From Nymphaea colorata (Eukaryota; Streptophyta; Magnoliopsida; Nymphaeales; Nymphaeaceae): a DNA stretch of 64,000 bases. The notes beneath the pieces are model-generated. The model was not told the origin of the DNA. It worked only from the letters and a program-made list of their open reading frames with translations, and made no database searches. The translations under genes and the position numbers were made by a program. Each line of letters begins with the position of its first letter. Positions within the stretch are counted from its first letter, which is position 1. Of this stretch, positions 35,601-48,529 are shown piece by piece. The stretch spans positions 3,773,500-3,837,499 of the forward strand of contig NC_045149.1 of assembly GCF_008831285.2 (NCBI RefSeq). The letters are read 5' to 3'.

Positions 35601-37127
35601 ATTTTTTCTCTCGAACACACTGTGTAGCTATTGAATATCAAAGAGTTTGAGTGCCTTCACATGGCCGCCACTACTTAGTTTTAGGATTTTATTTTGTTGT
35701 TAATTATCAAGTGTAACAGACTAACAGTGTGGTCTGATCTATTTTCTGTTATGTTAACTGGCACTTATTGAGAATATTTTGTATACCAAAAGTATCCATG
35801 CAACAAAACTGAACTCATTATTATAGTTGACTTGCTTGCAATAGAAGTTTTATTTTTTTGAGTACTACACTCTCTTTCTATCTTGGTTCTACTTGATTTT
35901 TCATGGTATTGATTCTATGTATCGATGTTCAATAGTTGTCCCTAGAGTTTAACCTGGGCTCACTGCTTGTAAAATCAGATAAATAGAATTGGAACATGGT
36001 TTCATATTGTATTACAACATGTTATTTTTCATGTGAATGGAGATTGAAATAGATTGCAAATTGTATTATATCTAAAACTGCACCAATTGGCGTGAAGTTA
36101 TATGACCTAAGTAAGACATACAGTTGAATGTTGAGATGCAGCTAGGAGAGGTATCATCATGGCTGTGATGTAGACCGTAGTGGGGCCTAGAATCTTCCTG
36201 ATCCTTAGCTCACATCCTCCTTACACAACTAATGGCCAACCCTCAAGGGTAAGCTAATTCACAACATCATTCAACCGAACACAGCCTGGCTGAGTGCTTC
36301 CTCATAGCCACAAGCAGCTATTCTTACCAAGCCATGGGCAGCAACCTTTAGGTAGGTGACCCAACCTAACCCAAGAACTTGGGTTGAGACTGAGCATCAC
36401 ATTGGGGTATGAGCAACCTTTGATGGAACCTCAATTTAGTTTGAATCCTGCTCCAATTGGTGTGCCCCGACATGAGCGAAAAATAAACCCGTAGGTGCCA
36501 ATGTCATTCTTCCTCATGTAGTCCATGTGTAACTGCTTTTGTGGAATACCAATTCACCATAGGCAACACCAACAAGCACTTGACTCAAGCCATGTCTTCC
36601 ACATCAGCAGCTTAGGAGTCACTCCACACCACAAGCCACCACCTCAAACATGCACCAAGGGATCTCCTCATTGTTTACATGTAAAACTTGTATTCTGCAT
36701 GCAGATCGTATAAATGATATAATTTACCTGTATACATTCCATCTTCCCATCTTCCATGTGCAGGAATCCGATGAATAGGACCCAACCTATCAGTATGAGG
36801 TCTGACCATTCCTAATGCCTTTACCGAGGATAATTATACCAAAGACTAGACTAAATGTTCTCATTTCTCAGTTTAAATGTCGTCCAAATCCTAAGAAATC
36901 AAACATGTCTTGATTTTGAAATAATGCAAGTTTTAAGATCTATGTAGATCTCAGAGAGGGACTTATGAACAAACTTATGAACAAAGAGAAATTAATATGA
37001 TGTCTGCTCAAGTCCAATTCATCATAGATCTATGCATAAAAATAAACTAAGTCCAAAATGATTCAGGCCAAACTAGATCATGTAGACTTGGAATGAAGCT
37101 CTATTGGGACTCAGGTTAAGGACATGG
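32665..37127. other. Long unassigned AT-rich region
   Basis: No coding sequence recognised. 32900-35600 is T-rich and intron-like, with recurring short words such as ATAGATTAGAT and TTGTAGTTTGATA but no clear period. 36130-36800 is less AT-rich with a different texture (TGATGTAGACCGTAGTGGGGCC onward) and could be an eroded retroelement, but I cannot place it. Confidence 0.4.
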
Positions 37128-38121
37128 ACCTATTAGGGAAAAATTGTATCCAAACCCAGGAATATGTAATCTTAATCCAAGAATTTTGACTCGTGTTTCT
37201 TATAGATTTTGGTTCTAGGTTGAAATTTGGGAGATAATATGAAGATTCAAAGTAGTTTTATATGATACTAATATTAAAATTCATGATCAAAACTTGAAGA
37301 TCTAAAGAACAAAAATTTTTGATCTTGTATCTATGGTTTGATCTTCTACAATCCAAATTCAGAAAAAATAAATCCAAATTTGATGATCAACATGATTTAA
37401 AATCCTTGATTCGTATCCAATTCATGAGCACTGGTCTAGGGTTTATGATCCATTACTCAATGTTCAAAATTCATAATTCGAGATCCAAGATCCAAATCCA
37501 AGTTCCAAAATCCAAGGTTCAGGATCCAAATGGTGTTCCTTGAGATCCTAATCCAAATGTGCTTTACTTAGGTTTAATATCATGATTTAGATCAATCTGG
37601 GTTTATAATTGAGATCCAATGCTTCTAAATCAAGATTGAAGATCGGAATAGTTAAGAGTTAGGTGGACCAAGAGGACTAGGATTAGGGGGCTAGAACCTA
37701 CTTAAACCGAGTCTAGTTTTGGGGTAACCTAACTTGGAGTGGTCAAACTGTAAGATTTATAATTTGGATTTCATGTTGAAGTCTTACAGAATTAGGTCTT
37801 GTAGAGGTCGGCTAGGTCTGAACTCTAGGGTTTGGTTTTTTGAGTAGTGGGCTCTAAGACCAAGTCGAGTGAGGTCTTAGAAAGTTGATCTAGGGTTAGA
37901 CTCCACATCTACATGATCAAGGGTTTTTGAAATCTTTTGAAGAAGTTGATTTTGAAATTATTTGAAGAAAACTTCATTTTGAAAGTTATGTTGCGTGAGG
38001 ACTGGATTGAGTCTAGATGTTCCCATGCTAGGGATAATACCTCAAGGCATGCTACTGGGCTGACCCAATCCAGTTTTCTTATATTCTCCAATGATGATCT
38101 ACCAAAGCCTCATCAATGCCA

Positions 38122-38464
38122 CAACAATCCACTTTATATTGTGGTAAGGGCTTGATGTATGAATGTCCTGTACATTCCAATAGTTGGAGGAAGCTGCCTG
38201 AATATTTACTCAGAGAGATGACTGCCAACGCCCTCAGATAAAAGATGAGCACTATACCACCAATGATATGACAATATATGGATTTGACCAAAGAAAAAGG
38301 ACAATGAAAGGATGGATTTACTAGATTTGCACATCAATGTCACCGTTCACTCAGTCATATTCTATGTGGTGGACGTGCCAGCATCTTATAATCTTCTACT
38401 TGGATGGCCATGGATTCAAGAAGCCAATGTTGTACCATCCACCATACATCAATGTGTGAACTAG
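38122..38464 (+). pseudogene. Ty3/gypsy aspartic protease remnant, C1
   Basis: NNPLYIV--A, then VLYIPIVGGSCLNIYS around the active site, YGFDQ-KR, and finally LLDLHINVTV and VPASYNLLLGWPWIQEANVV. In plant gypsy retropepsins the first motif reads VLID-GSSLN, so the catalytic Asp is Gly here. The last motif (SYNLLLGRPWIH--GAVPSTLHQ) is a strong family marker. Stops and at least two phase shifts are present. Confidence 0.8.
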
Positions 38465-38559
38465 AGTCATGGAGGTACCATTAACAAAAGATTCCCACAG
38501 CCCATGATCCATCATCCCTTGTATCAGCGATTTGTAGAATTAACGAGAGATCTCATTTG

Positions 38560-38642
38560 ATGATTAAAATGGGCTATAAACCTTGCAAAGGGCTGGGCGT
38601 CAGCAAGGATGTAATGATAGAGCCTATCAGCAGTAGTGCTGG
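38560..38642 (+). pseudogene. Retroelement G-patch remnant, C1
   Basis: ATGATTAAAATGGGC opens MIKMGYKPCKGLGV--D-MIEPI, matching the MGY-PG-GLGK--QGI--PI pattern of the G-patch found after the protease in some plant gypsy elements. The same segment is kept in C2 at 62138. Confidence 0.6.
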
Positions 38643-39368
38643 TGTTAACATCTCAAATTTTCTGACCTGAATCCCAATAGCAATTTTGAAATTTTGCAAA
38701 ATGTTTTAGGCAAAATCAGAAGTAATGTTATTAACACCCCAAATTTTTTCACTTGAATCCCAACGACAATTCCGAAATTTCGCATGATGTTTTAGGCAAA
38801 ATTAGAAGTAATGTGCTTCAATACCCGCCAAACCCAAACCCTAAACCAAAGTCTTGGAATCAATTGCAATATTAATTCCAAGATTTAAGCTCTGGGCTGA
38901 CATAGAGGTCTAAATCATAATTCTAGTCCCATATTGGATTGAACAATATTTTAGATTCAAGCTTCAATCCAGACTCAAGCTTCAAAACTTCAATTAAAGC
39001 TAAAGTAGAGGTCAAGAAATTAATCAAGAACAAAGCTAAGAAGGTCCACCCCATTGTGGACGATTTAAGAGAAAGACCTTCCCTGGTAGGGTTAATCTCT
39101 CTCTCTCTCTCTCTCATTTTTAGTTAATTACAAATTAACCAAAACAACCACCTAATTAATAGGGGCATTAATAGCTTTCTTAGTTCAAGGTGAAGGGATC
39201 AACCTCCTATAGAAATCATTAATTCCAGGGCTGGAAAACTCTATAAAAACCTTAAGACTCTCAAGGGGGATTCATCTATTGGGATGACTTCAGCTCAGCA
39301 GTTCTCTCACAGCTTGGCAGCTCTCCTTCAAGGACAGTGCCTCTACTCCCTCTCAAGCGAGCTAGATC

Positions 39369-39407
<39 letters not shown>

Positions 39408-39998
39408 ATCAGCCAAGGGAACAGTAGAAGTAGAAGAAGATAGGAGGACAGTCGGCAGCTTGGAAGACCTCCTCCCTTTTAGAGAATTTGCTAAGCTTGA
39501 ACCCCATTTTTGGGTTTTAGGTTAGGATTTTTTGGTTCTAGGCAGCAAGAACCAGCTATATCCAGTCCGTTCTAGCAAGAAGAAAGTCTCTTCTATCTCC
39601 TACGTTTGGATTTCTTAAGCTTATCCCTTTCATTTAGTGTCTTCATTTAAGATTCGAACTAAGAAAATAAATTCCAGCTCTATTCCCATCCAAGTCACTC
39701 CAATAAGGTGGGTATTATAAACTAATCTCACTTCATTATATTTATATATTTTCTATGTATGGGATGAATGATGTAGAGCCAACTTGTGGGTTTTTCTTAT
39801 TTAATTCAAGGCTGGGAATGATGTCCAGCTAGACTATCTGGTGAAATGTACATGCTAATTGCACTACAATCATGCATTCAATCAGTTTTTGATAAAAAAA
39901 AACTTACATAAACCTATTTTTAGCAAAGAAAATGAATATTTATCTAAACTGTCCCACCCATGAAGCTCAAAATCAGATTTAAAAAGTCACAAACTATG
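38643..39998 (+). repeat. LTR-type segment of C1
   Basis: It starts TGTTAACATCTC, and an 83-bp tandem copy starts TGTTATTAACACCCC at 38726, a typical gypsy LTR start. TATAAAA lies at 39242-39248, followed by a CAGCTC-rich leader, CT tract (39372-39403), CTCCCTTTTAGAGAATTTGC, GCAGCAAGAACC and AAGGTGGGTATTATAAAC. It shares this order with B1, B2 and C2. C2 has only one copy of the 83-bp start. Confidence 0.75.
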
Positions 39999-42900
39999 TT
40001 GGAAGTGGCTGTTCGTGTCTATGGGCCTATCTAAGGGCCAGACCTCTTCCAAAATAAAGTCTTAAAAATCTGTTTTATCAAGTGATCAATTTATCTCTTC
40101 TTAATATTTGAAAATCATTAAAATAAATCTTAAATTTTAGATTTCAAGAATTCAACACTGAGCTATATCTACTAAAAAAAAGACCTAAGATCAATCGGTT
40201 AATTTTTCAGGCCCGACCCCTAAGTTTTCTAACATATTGATGTCTCAAAAATTCAATTTTGAGCAAGATCAATTTTCTGTAATTTTACAGAAAGAAATGC
40301 TCAATGGGCTGTTTTTCGATTTAAAATAATATCAAAATTTCAGCCAAAGAGGAATGAAACTAAACCCTAAAACCAGCAAACCAAGGTTTATGAGTTGGCT
40401 GGATTTTCCTCTTGAAAATCATGATCTCCAAGATCATAGTTGGTCTCCAAGTTATTTGATTTGTAAGTCCATAAGTGAATTTGAAAGGAGTCTTATCCTA
40501 ATTTTTTCTCCTTTGAAACAATGATTTCAAACTCAAGATTATGAAACAATTTTTAAAACCAAAGTCAAGTTCATGGACCATGCTCTAGAGCACATTATTG
40601 ATTTTAATATCAAGGATGAATCTAGAAGCCATCCAACAATTCCAATCTCTCATAACCATCCAAATGTCTATATCTGTATCTCTATGAATGAAACCTAACT
40701 AATTTATGCATGGAGAGATGACATAGTGAAGCATTGATGATAACATATAGTTTGCTTTGCAAACATGTATTCACTCACTACATAGGCACACTAATTCACC
40801 TATCATCAAGATGTAAGTGAACTGAATCAGAGTTGCTAAGGTAACCAAGTAGCATTGCAACAAAAAATTGGTCCTTCACTTATCTCAAAGCGAAAACACT
40901 CAATTCAATCCCAAAGTTTGTTTGAAAATAATTTTAAAAAATTGAACTTTTCAAGCCACACAAATCTATTTTTCAAAGAAAATTTTATCTTAAAATCTCC
41001 AAATTGAGCCCTCCCAAATGAACTCTAAATCGGTAATTTGACTCTCAATCATCACCTATTATAAAAAAAGAAGTTCAAAATGTAGCAAAACAATATTACA
41101 ATTCCTAAATCTATCTTTCAAAAAGAAATTCAGTTTCAAAGTCCTAAATCCTTTAATCTTCAACTCAATCGGTTTAGATTTAAGCCTTCAAATCAAATCA
41201 AAACCTCCAACTTCAACTATTCCAAATCAAATTGTCCAAACCTACCCCAAAATTTAATTTCGGGATTAAATCAATAGTCCCAATTTAAGATAACTTTTTA
41301 ATTGTCATTTAATTTCCAATCATTTCACCAAAATCTTTAAAATTTCCAGAATTTAAAAGAACTCATCCAAATTTCCAATCTAGTCCAATCCACGTTTTTA
41401 ACGTAAAACTTTATCCAGCTCATTTCATCTTTATTCAAGCAAATTCAAGTTTTTGATTGTCAAAATTGCTCAAGTTCAAAATAATATTCAAAACCAAATC
41501 CAAAATGATGGATAGTCGTATAGGATCATAAATCACAATGATTTTTACAATTTGAAAAATGCTTAGACCTTGGCCCAACTACCCCTTTTGAAGATGAATG
41601 GAACAGTTGGACCTCGTATCGACAGGTGGATTGTTTTCTCTCAAAAATCTTTTCAAACCAAAACAAATTGTTGCTACTTCACATGGTTCCCATTCGTGGG
41701 AGGGGTGCTAACACACGGCTATCATCATGGGACCCATCATCATTGGCCTAAAATTTCTCAAGTACAAGTCATTTCGCAAAATGTCAGATATCAAATGCAT
41801 GAAAACTATTCATGGTCATACCTACCAACATCTTGCATATTGTGTGCATCTAGGAGCAATTGATGAGCATTCATGTTTCTTTAGTCTCAGAATCAAGCCT
41901 ACCTTCCTCAATTTAAAGATTGTATGAGACTAATTTGTGCTCTCTTTCAAATCTATATCTTAAGAATGTATGTGATGGAGCCATCTATTTCTGCATTCAA
42001 TCATGAATTTTTTCAAAACCAATTCCTCTACCTATCAAATCCTAATCATCATATTGCCGAGCTGTTATCTAGGACCCAATCTAAGATATAACCTTACAAC
42101 TAGACCATCCAATTGGACTGAAAAGTCCTCCCTCAGTACTGAAATGGATAATAGTCTAGTATATTGATGGGTGAACAAGGAAAAATGGAGAGCTTCAAAC
42201 CATAGACAACCCTAAAAAAAGTCTATGGAAGTACCGTAATCATGGTATATCAGCAATTTGACGAATAAGGATCTCTTAACCCTACCTATTCTATTAAGAT
42301 TCCATGACTATTTTTTTCAAAATAATTCATGTAGGCAAGAATCCTATATGTGCATTAATGCCTACTATCTATTACTTCTAAATGATTGCTTGAATGAATG
42401 TATGAAACATATAAAATACCCACCTTGTTCTAAGACCATGTCTATACCAAATGTCAAATTCTTTTCAAGTCTCTATTGGGTCAACCAATGTCGATCCAAA
42501 CTAATTGAGTCTTTCTTTTTGTGTCTAGATGGACGTTTCAGACAACATTTTTGCCTATTACCATATCCTATTTGGGGCATGTCAAGGTCAATCCAGACTT
42601 TGTGTCATCCGAATTATTAGAGTCTGCCTATCCCAATTGTACCTACCATGATACTGTACCTTTAAGTGTATATTTCAAACCACTTAGAGCATTGCAGCCT
42701 TGTAAAGTTGCAGTTTAGCCTTTCAACCTATCAATAGCAATCTAGTCTATGTAGTTGCTGAATAATGGAATCCAATAACCATTTTGGTTTTATGGTATGA
42801 AATGACTATGACCTTGTATGAATTGTCCAATAACATAGGACTTTCCAAGCCTAAAGGTGATCCCAAAGGACCAATAAAAAATCATTTTCTCATCAACCAA

Positions 42901-44235
42901 GAACAAGTTAAAATCCTGGAGGTGATTCACAGACTCATTGTAAAAGTGAGTTGACTATTTCTAAAAAAATATGGACACCAATACATTCAGCTAGAGAGTT
43001 TCAACAGAAAACTTTCTTCATATGTTGATCCAACCACACTCTTCTGAAATGCTGCAGGCAAATATAAGAATTCAATAATGACTTGTATTGTTAGTCTTAT
43101 CTTCTTCCACAACAATGAACAGAACATGAACCTACGAATTGCTCATCACTTCAAAAAAAGGAGGCTCATCAAAGTTCACTACCAACCAATAGCAATGGTA
43201 GCACTAGCATATGTCTTCACACTACAATCTTAGTTCTACAAATAGTAGGGCTAGAGTCCAGCCATTTTCAGAACTTTGATGGAAGATTATTCAACATGGA
43301 AAACTACCAAGAAAAGATGGAACAAGTGAAGGAATGAAATATCATTTGAGACCTCTTTGACAAACATGTCACCATGATATATTTACAATCTAGACAAAGA
43401 TTGCCCACTTCTAGGGCTTGCACTGGAATATCATCTAAAATGTTGGATTCGTCAGTTTTCACAGTGAAAAGACAGACTCATGAGATTGATCAAAAGGAGT
43501 CATTGTAGAACATGAGCTAGACAATATACACCATAGCTCAACAACATTGGGGGCTTGTTGCTCACATCTATCTTGTCTTCAGCCATGAGTCCTGATTATA
43601 TCAAATGATTTAAAGATGTTCACTGCCTATCCTTCTAGTTAGGCATCAGAGTGCAGCCAAAACCTTGTTATCAATTGAATCATCGCAAACAATGTAATCT
43701 CATTCCAATTATGCATTGTCAAATCAAACATCTCCAATGATACTCGTTATCATACCACTCTTCAAAAATCCTAACTCATTGTCTTCCAAGTCAAGTGAAC
43801 ATCCTCTTTATAGTGAAAACCAGGAATCAATGAAGAAAAAGGATTGAAATGAAAGCTGAACAACACAATTCTAAAAAAGAGAATGAAGAATCATCTTCAA
43901 GCTCCAGTTCTAAAAAAAAAACTACTAATCCAGAATATGACAAATATAAGAGGTTTCACACATTCATATTGAAATTTAAGAAGGAATAAGCAAAAGCTGA
44001 TAAGAAATGTAGAAAGAAAGGAAAGAAGAACAAAGAATCTTCATCTAGTAGGGGGGACATTACTACCACAAAAATGAACAATGGAGAATGTGAAAAGCCT
44101 TTCAAGGACAAGAAAAAGGGAGAACCTCTAAAAATCAAAATATAATAAGTTGAAAAGAAGCTTACTGCCATTCAACATTCAACTAGAGGGCAAGAATAAT
44201 AGAAGTTTTACATTTGAAGACCTCTAGGAAAGTTT
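39999..44235. other. Eroded gypsy internal region without clear domains
   Basis: The first part (to about 40450) is a diverged relative of 49990-50400 in D2, sharing GTAATTTTACAGAAA/GCAATTTTACAGAAA and AATAATATCAAAA words. From about 41500 there are many short open stretches but nothing I can name. From 43850 a Lys-rich, gag-like texture appears. Confidence 0.45.
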
Positions 44236-44525
44236 TGAAGATGACAAATATATCAAGAATTTGCTAAAGAAATTCATAAAATTTGATGGTCAAGGAGACC
44301 CAAAGTCTCATTCGTCCATGCCCTTGCTGAGTGTTACGAGTTTCACACCCACCACCAAGCTCTTTTCACTATTTCTCGAAGAGCTTGGAAGACATAGCAG
44401 CACAATGGCATCGAGAATAGATCAATTTGTAGAACTCAAGAACGTTGACAAGATAATTAATCTATTCATTCAGCAGTTTATCTAGAATGAGGAAACTACA
44501 CCAATAGTCACCACTCTGGTGTAAT
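44236..44525 (+). pseudogene. Ty3/gypsy gag remnant
   Basis: Translation of EDDKYIKNLLKKFIKFDGQG then DPKSH matches the FPKFDGTGDPR-HL opening of plant gypsy gag. Downstream, in shifted phases, come a tract like the L-FPRSL-G-A-WF region and FIQQFI-NEETTPIVTTL, the typical F--QF-YN----P ending. At least two phase changes and one stop interrupt it. Confidence 0.65.
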
Positions 44526-46484
44526 CTAATACATGATTTGTATTTGGTACTTTCATGACATCTCATAGTTCAATTTAGAACAATAATTTCTTAGATCATG
44601 ATTACTTGGATATAGATCCAGTTTTTTCCTAATAGACCCATGTCCTACATCTTCATCCTAGCAGAGACTAGACTCTAGGTCTTTATGGCCTAGCTTTTGC
44701 ATACATGATATAAATTTAGGAAAATGATTTGCATTGATATATAATGATCTAGACATGAATGAACTTTAGATTAATTTCTTCTTGTTCATCAATCCATTTT
44801 TTAGATCCACTTATATTTTAAAACATAAAATTAGGATGTGGTCGCTTTCTTAGGTTTTGGACGATTTCGATTTAGAAAATAAGACAGTTTGGGTTAGTCC
44901 TTAGTCTAATTACCCCTAATAAAGGTGTCAGGAATGGTCAGACCTAATACCAGCAGGTCAGGTCTCGTCTTTAGGAATCCCACACATGAAATGAAGGTGA
45001 GTACATAGATTTCATCTCATTTATTATGGCCAACATGTAAGATTTGATAAAAATTTTACATGTAACAAAAGTTGCAATCGTGATGAGACTTGTCAATGGC
45101 TAACTAGACAAGAATGTTTCACTTTTCTATGTTTTAAATGTCATTCTACCTTTAGAGCCACTTAGGTATCTTCATTTGATGTATGTACATATTTTTGGTG
45201 TGCATTAGGATTTAGAATTGGGAGAGATTTTTTATATTCACTCGGGGATAGGATCACACCTTATCCCTCTAAATTTAGGAACTGTTTAAAAATAATGTTT
45301 GTTCTCCTCTGTCATTTTCACTCCCATCTTAAGCCCCATTGCTTAGAGCCAACAGTTTGTGCTTGTGCATTCATGTTTCAAAATTTTCCCTCACCTACAT
45401 GCTTCGGTCATCATGTTGCCAATATACTCTTTATATGCATTAGCTTAAAGTGGTTCAACGGCTAGACCAACCTATTAGAGGTGGGCATTGGCCCTTCCCT
45501 TACCCACACGGAGACATTAGCCTGATACTTTGGTGAGTGATCAAGGAGAATGAAGCCCCTTAGCCCTTAGAACTGTGTCTAAAGGAGTCTATGTTATGTA
45601 GTTAGTTTTTTTGTCCAATTGTATAGGCATATCGATATATGGAACAACTGACAATTTCAAATCTTCAGATATCTAGTCCAGGTGACCAAGCCATTTTCAA
45701 ACATTTACATGATAGAGCCATGCCATTAGGGGGTACTGCTTGTAGCATTATAGGTATATCTTGTATAAATTGCATGCTTTGTTCATCTTACAAGTATAAC
45801 ATTTCATCAATACCATGCACCAAATTTTCATAAAAAACTGAATGAATTGTGTTCTTGTGTAAAAGAATTGTCTAGAATTTTATTTCCAGTGTCTGTCATC
45901 TTGTAGGGTCTCACCAACATGTAAGGGTCAACATTGTCATTGAGTTTGAGTCTTCTATTGGGTCAACCCTAACAGAAATAGTCTCATCACCTAGTTGGTC
46001 ATCATCTATTTGTATGTTCGTTTGCATGTCTGCCTCACCCAAACATGTCATTTGTCAATCTCTAAGATCACGGCATTTTCCGGGGGCCACATTATACATT
46101 CAATTCTTAGAGGTGACCCATACACCATATCCATTCCTCAATCATGAGAAGAATGTCAAAATTTCAAACCAAGATTGTTACTATTTCATTTCTTGTTCGC
46201 TCCCATGTAATATAGGGATGATTGGGGTCACCTTCTCAAGTTTCTTTCTTCAATCATGGTTATTTAACCCCCTCTCATGTTCACGCATCTTGGTATTCTT
46301 TCATGTGATATATTCTCTAATGGCCAACTAGTCTCTTATCTCCATTCATGCATTCCTCCACTGCTCTTCGTACTGGGTTATCTTTTTTACAAGAACATTA
46401 TAAGTTGCAAGGAAATGGCCACAAAAGGTTTGCGATAAGAAAATTTCAAAGTTTGAGAGCACTCAGTCCACAAAGTCTTCACAA
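44526..46484. other. Unassigned eroded sequence between gag and RNase H remnants
   Basis: In an intact gypsy element this position would hold protease and reverse transcriptase. I cannot identify either. Only short open stretches remain. Confidence 0.35.
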
Positions 46485-47010
46485 TCCAAGTGTATACCAA
46501 TTTTTCATGTTTTGTGATCTTTGCAATAGCCTCAAGTTTTCAAGCATACATAGTTTTTCAATTTTGCACTTTAGTGTACACAAGTTTTTCAAAATTTGGT
46601 ACACACAAACTGGTAATTTTTTTGCACTTCAATGCATGCAAGTTTGCAATTTCACATTTTAATGCTCATAGTTTTTTCAACTTCGTATTTCAGTGTGCGA
46701 AAGTTTATCAAATTTTGCATCTTGGTGCATGCAAGGATTTCAAAATTCGCATCTCAGTGCAGACAAGTTTTCTAATATCGCACTTGGGTGTGCACAACTT
46801 TTTCAATTTCACAATTTTTTTTCAGAATAACACACCTTGTTGCGCACAGATTTTCGAATTTCATCAGTTTTCAAAATTTTGCACCTTGTGCACATAGATT
46901 TTCAGCTTCACAAGTTTTTTTAAATTTCACAAATTGGTGCATATAGGTTTTAAAATTTCGCAAGTTTTTCTAATTTCACACATTGGTGCATACACGTTTT
47001 TCAAGTTGTA
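46485..47010. repeat. Diverged tandem repeat, period about 31-32 then 48-49 bp
   Basis: Words like TTGGTGCATGCAAGTTTTTCAAAATTTCGCA recur in shortened and changed forms. Anchor positions near 46632, 46662, 46693, 46725, 46757 and 46788 are 30-32 bp apart. Then 46840, 46888, 46937 and 46986 are 48-52 bp apart. Confidence 0.7.
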
Positions 47011-47317
47011 CAGTAAGAGAAAAATTACTTCAACATGGAGAAAACTTGTTTAGCATTAGTGCAATTGTGTTAAAACTTGAGACACTATCTATCATCATGT
47101 GAAGTCAAAATTTTATCCACGTTGAATCTACTTAAATATATCCTTAAACAATCATTTCTAAATGGAAGAACAACAATGGCAAGTTCTGTTGATGTAGCAC
47201 AACTTAAAATATGTGTCACAAAAATTAATAAAAGGTCAGGCCATCACAGAAGCAAATGATGATTTTTGAGATGAACAAATCTTGATGACATAATCAACTC
47301 TACTATAGAACATCAAT

Positions 47318-47467
47318 TTTGATGGGTCCAGAAGCACCTAGGGGCAGACATTAGAATACTCTTCGTTATGCTAGAAAACAAAATGATCCCCTTCTTCCTC
47401 AATCTAGATTTCTCACACATATAATATGGCTGAATATGAAGCGTTAATTGGCTTAAAGTTATCTTCA
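47318..47467 (+). pseudogene. Ty3/gypsy RNase H remnant
   Basis: A single frame holds FDGSRST at the start and YNMAEYEALIGLKLS at the end, about 40 codons apart, with stops between. In gypsy RNase H the same order is FDGS----G-G and TNNMAEYEALI-GL-LA. It is decayed by point changes rather than large indels. Confidence 0.75.
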
Positions 47468-48529
47468 AAAAAAAAAAAAAAACAGGAGGCCTAGACTATG
47501 ATGGACCATTAAAGGAAAAGAGGCTCCTCAGCTGGACGCAGCGCTTTCCCTCTTCTTTTTTGTTAAAAAAAATTGATTTCTAGTCAATCCCTCTTCTTTT
47601 TTGTTAAAAGATTGATTTCTAATCAATCTTTGCAGTTGCCTAATTACTAAGGCATTAACTGTCTTCCTAGCTAGTCCCAAGCTGAAGGGATAAGCTTCCC
47701 ACGGAGACCATCAATAAAAAGCTACAACTAAAAAAATCTACAAAGCGTCTTCAGCAACAGCTCTAGAGGAGCTTCTTCCTTTCGACGTCCTGAGTAGCTC
47801 TTTCACAGCCTCTTCAGCCTGCCTCAAGCACAACAGCTTGGACGCCTCTGCTCCAGGCTTGTCTTCACTAGCCTCGATGCCTCTGCTCAAGTTCACCTTC
47901 AGCTCTCTCAAGCACAGCAACCGCAGCTCGCGCAACAACTGCAGCTTTCATTTAGCCTGCCTCAAGTACAACAGCTTGGACGTCTTCAGCAGCTCCAAGC
48001 CCATCTTCAATAGCTTGGACGCTCAGCAACTCCAAGCTCGCCTTCAACAGCTTGGACATCCAGCAGCTCCAAGTTCGCCTTCAACAGATTGGACATCCAG
48101 CAACTCCAAGCTCGCCTTCTCAGTAGAGCTTAGCTCTCAAGATTTGCTCGATACTCTCCCACAGACAGGTTTAGTAACTCCTAAATTCGGCACAGTAGTT
48201 GCCTCTATCTCTCGAGCTCTTGATCAGTGGCTCAGGCCTCTTCTCAGTCCGTTCAGCAGCTTTTCTTCAACTTGGCTCCACTCTGCTCCCTATCAAGGCC
48301 GGTAGCTCTATTGATCCCCTCTAAGTCTAGCTATCTCTGTCGTACCCTTGGACAGAGCCGCAGGTCTCTCGTTCATCTCCTCAAGACAATGGCTATGCTC
48401 TCAAATACAGCTCGGTAGCTTCCTCAAAGCTAGCAGCCCATCTCAGCAGCTACGCTCTCAACCACAGCCCTGCTACTCCCTATCAAACCCAATCGCTCGG
48501 CTGCTTCTTATTAGGCTCACAGCTCTGTT
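47468..48529 (+). repeat. LTR-type upstream part of B2
   Basis: It contains AATTACTAAGGCATTAACTG and CAAGCTGAAGGGATAAG, distantly matching the C1 segment at 39150-39200. A long CAGCTC/CTTGGAC-rich stretch with short internal duplications follows (the TTGGACATCCAGCAGCTCCAAG type near 48050-48110). It is the region B1 lacks, because B1 starts at the counterpart of 48530. Confidence 0.55.

Larger units (their letters stand above)
37128..39998 (+). repeat. Repeat C1 (gypsy protease, G-patch and LTR), direct repeat of C2
   Basis: It matches 60724-63573 collinearly, including a stretch of GATCCAAAT-type degenerate repeats (37440-37540), retropepsin and G-patch remnants and the LTR. At 39998 it diverges: C1 skips to TTGGAAGTGGCTG, so about 0.6 kb of the family sequence (as seen in B2 at about 49382-49992) is deleted here. 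Confidence 0.9.

Noticed and set aside
46485-47010. CRISPR-like array
   Set aside because: The repeats are diverged and contiguous without unique spacers, in plant nuclear DNA.
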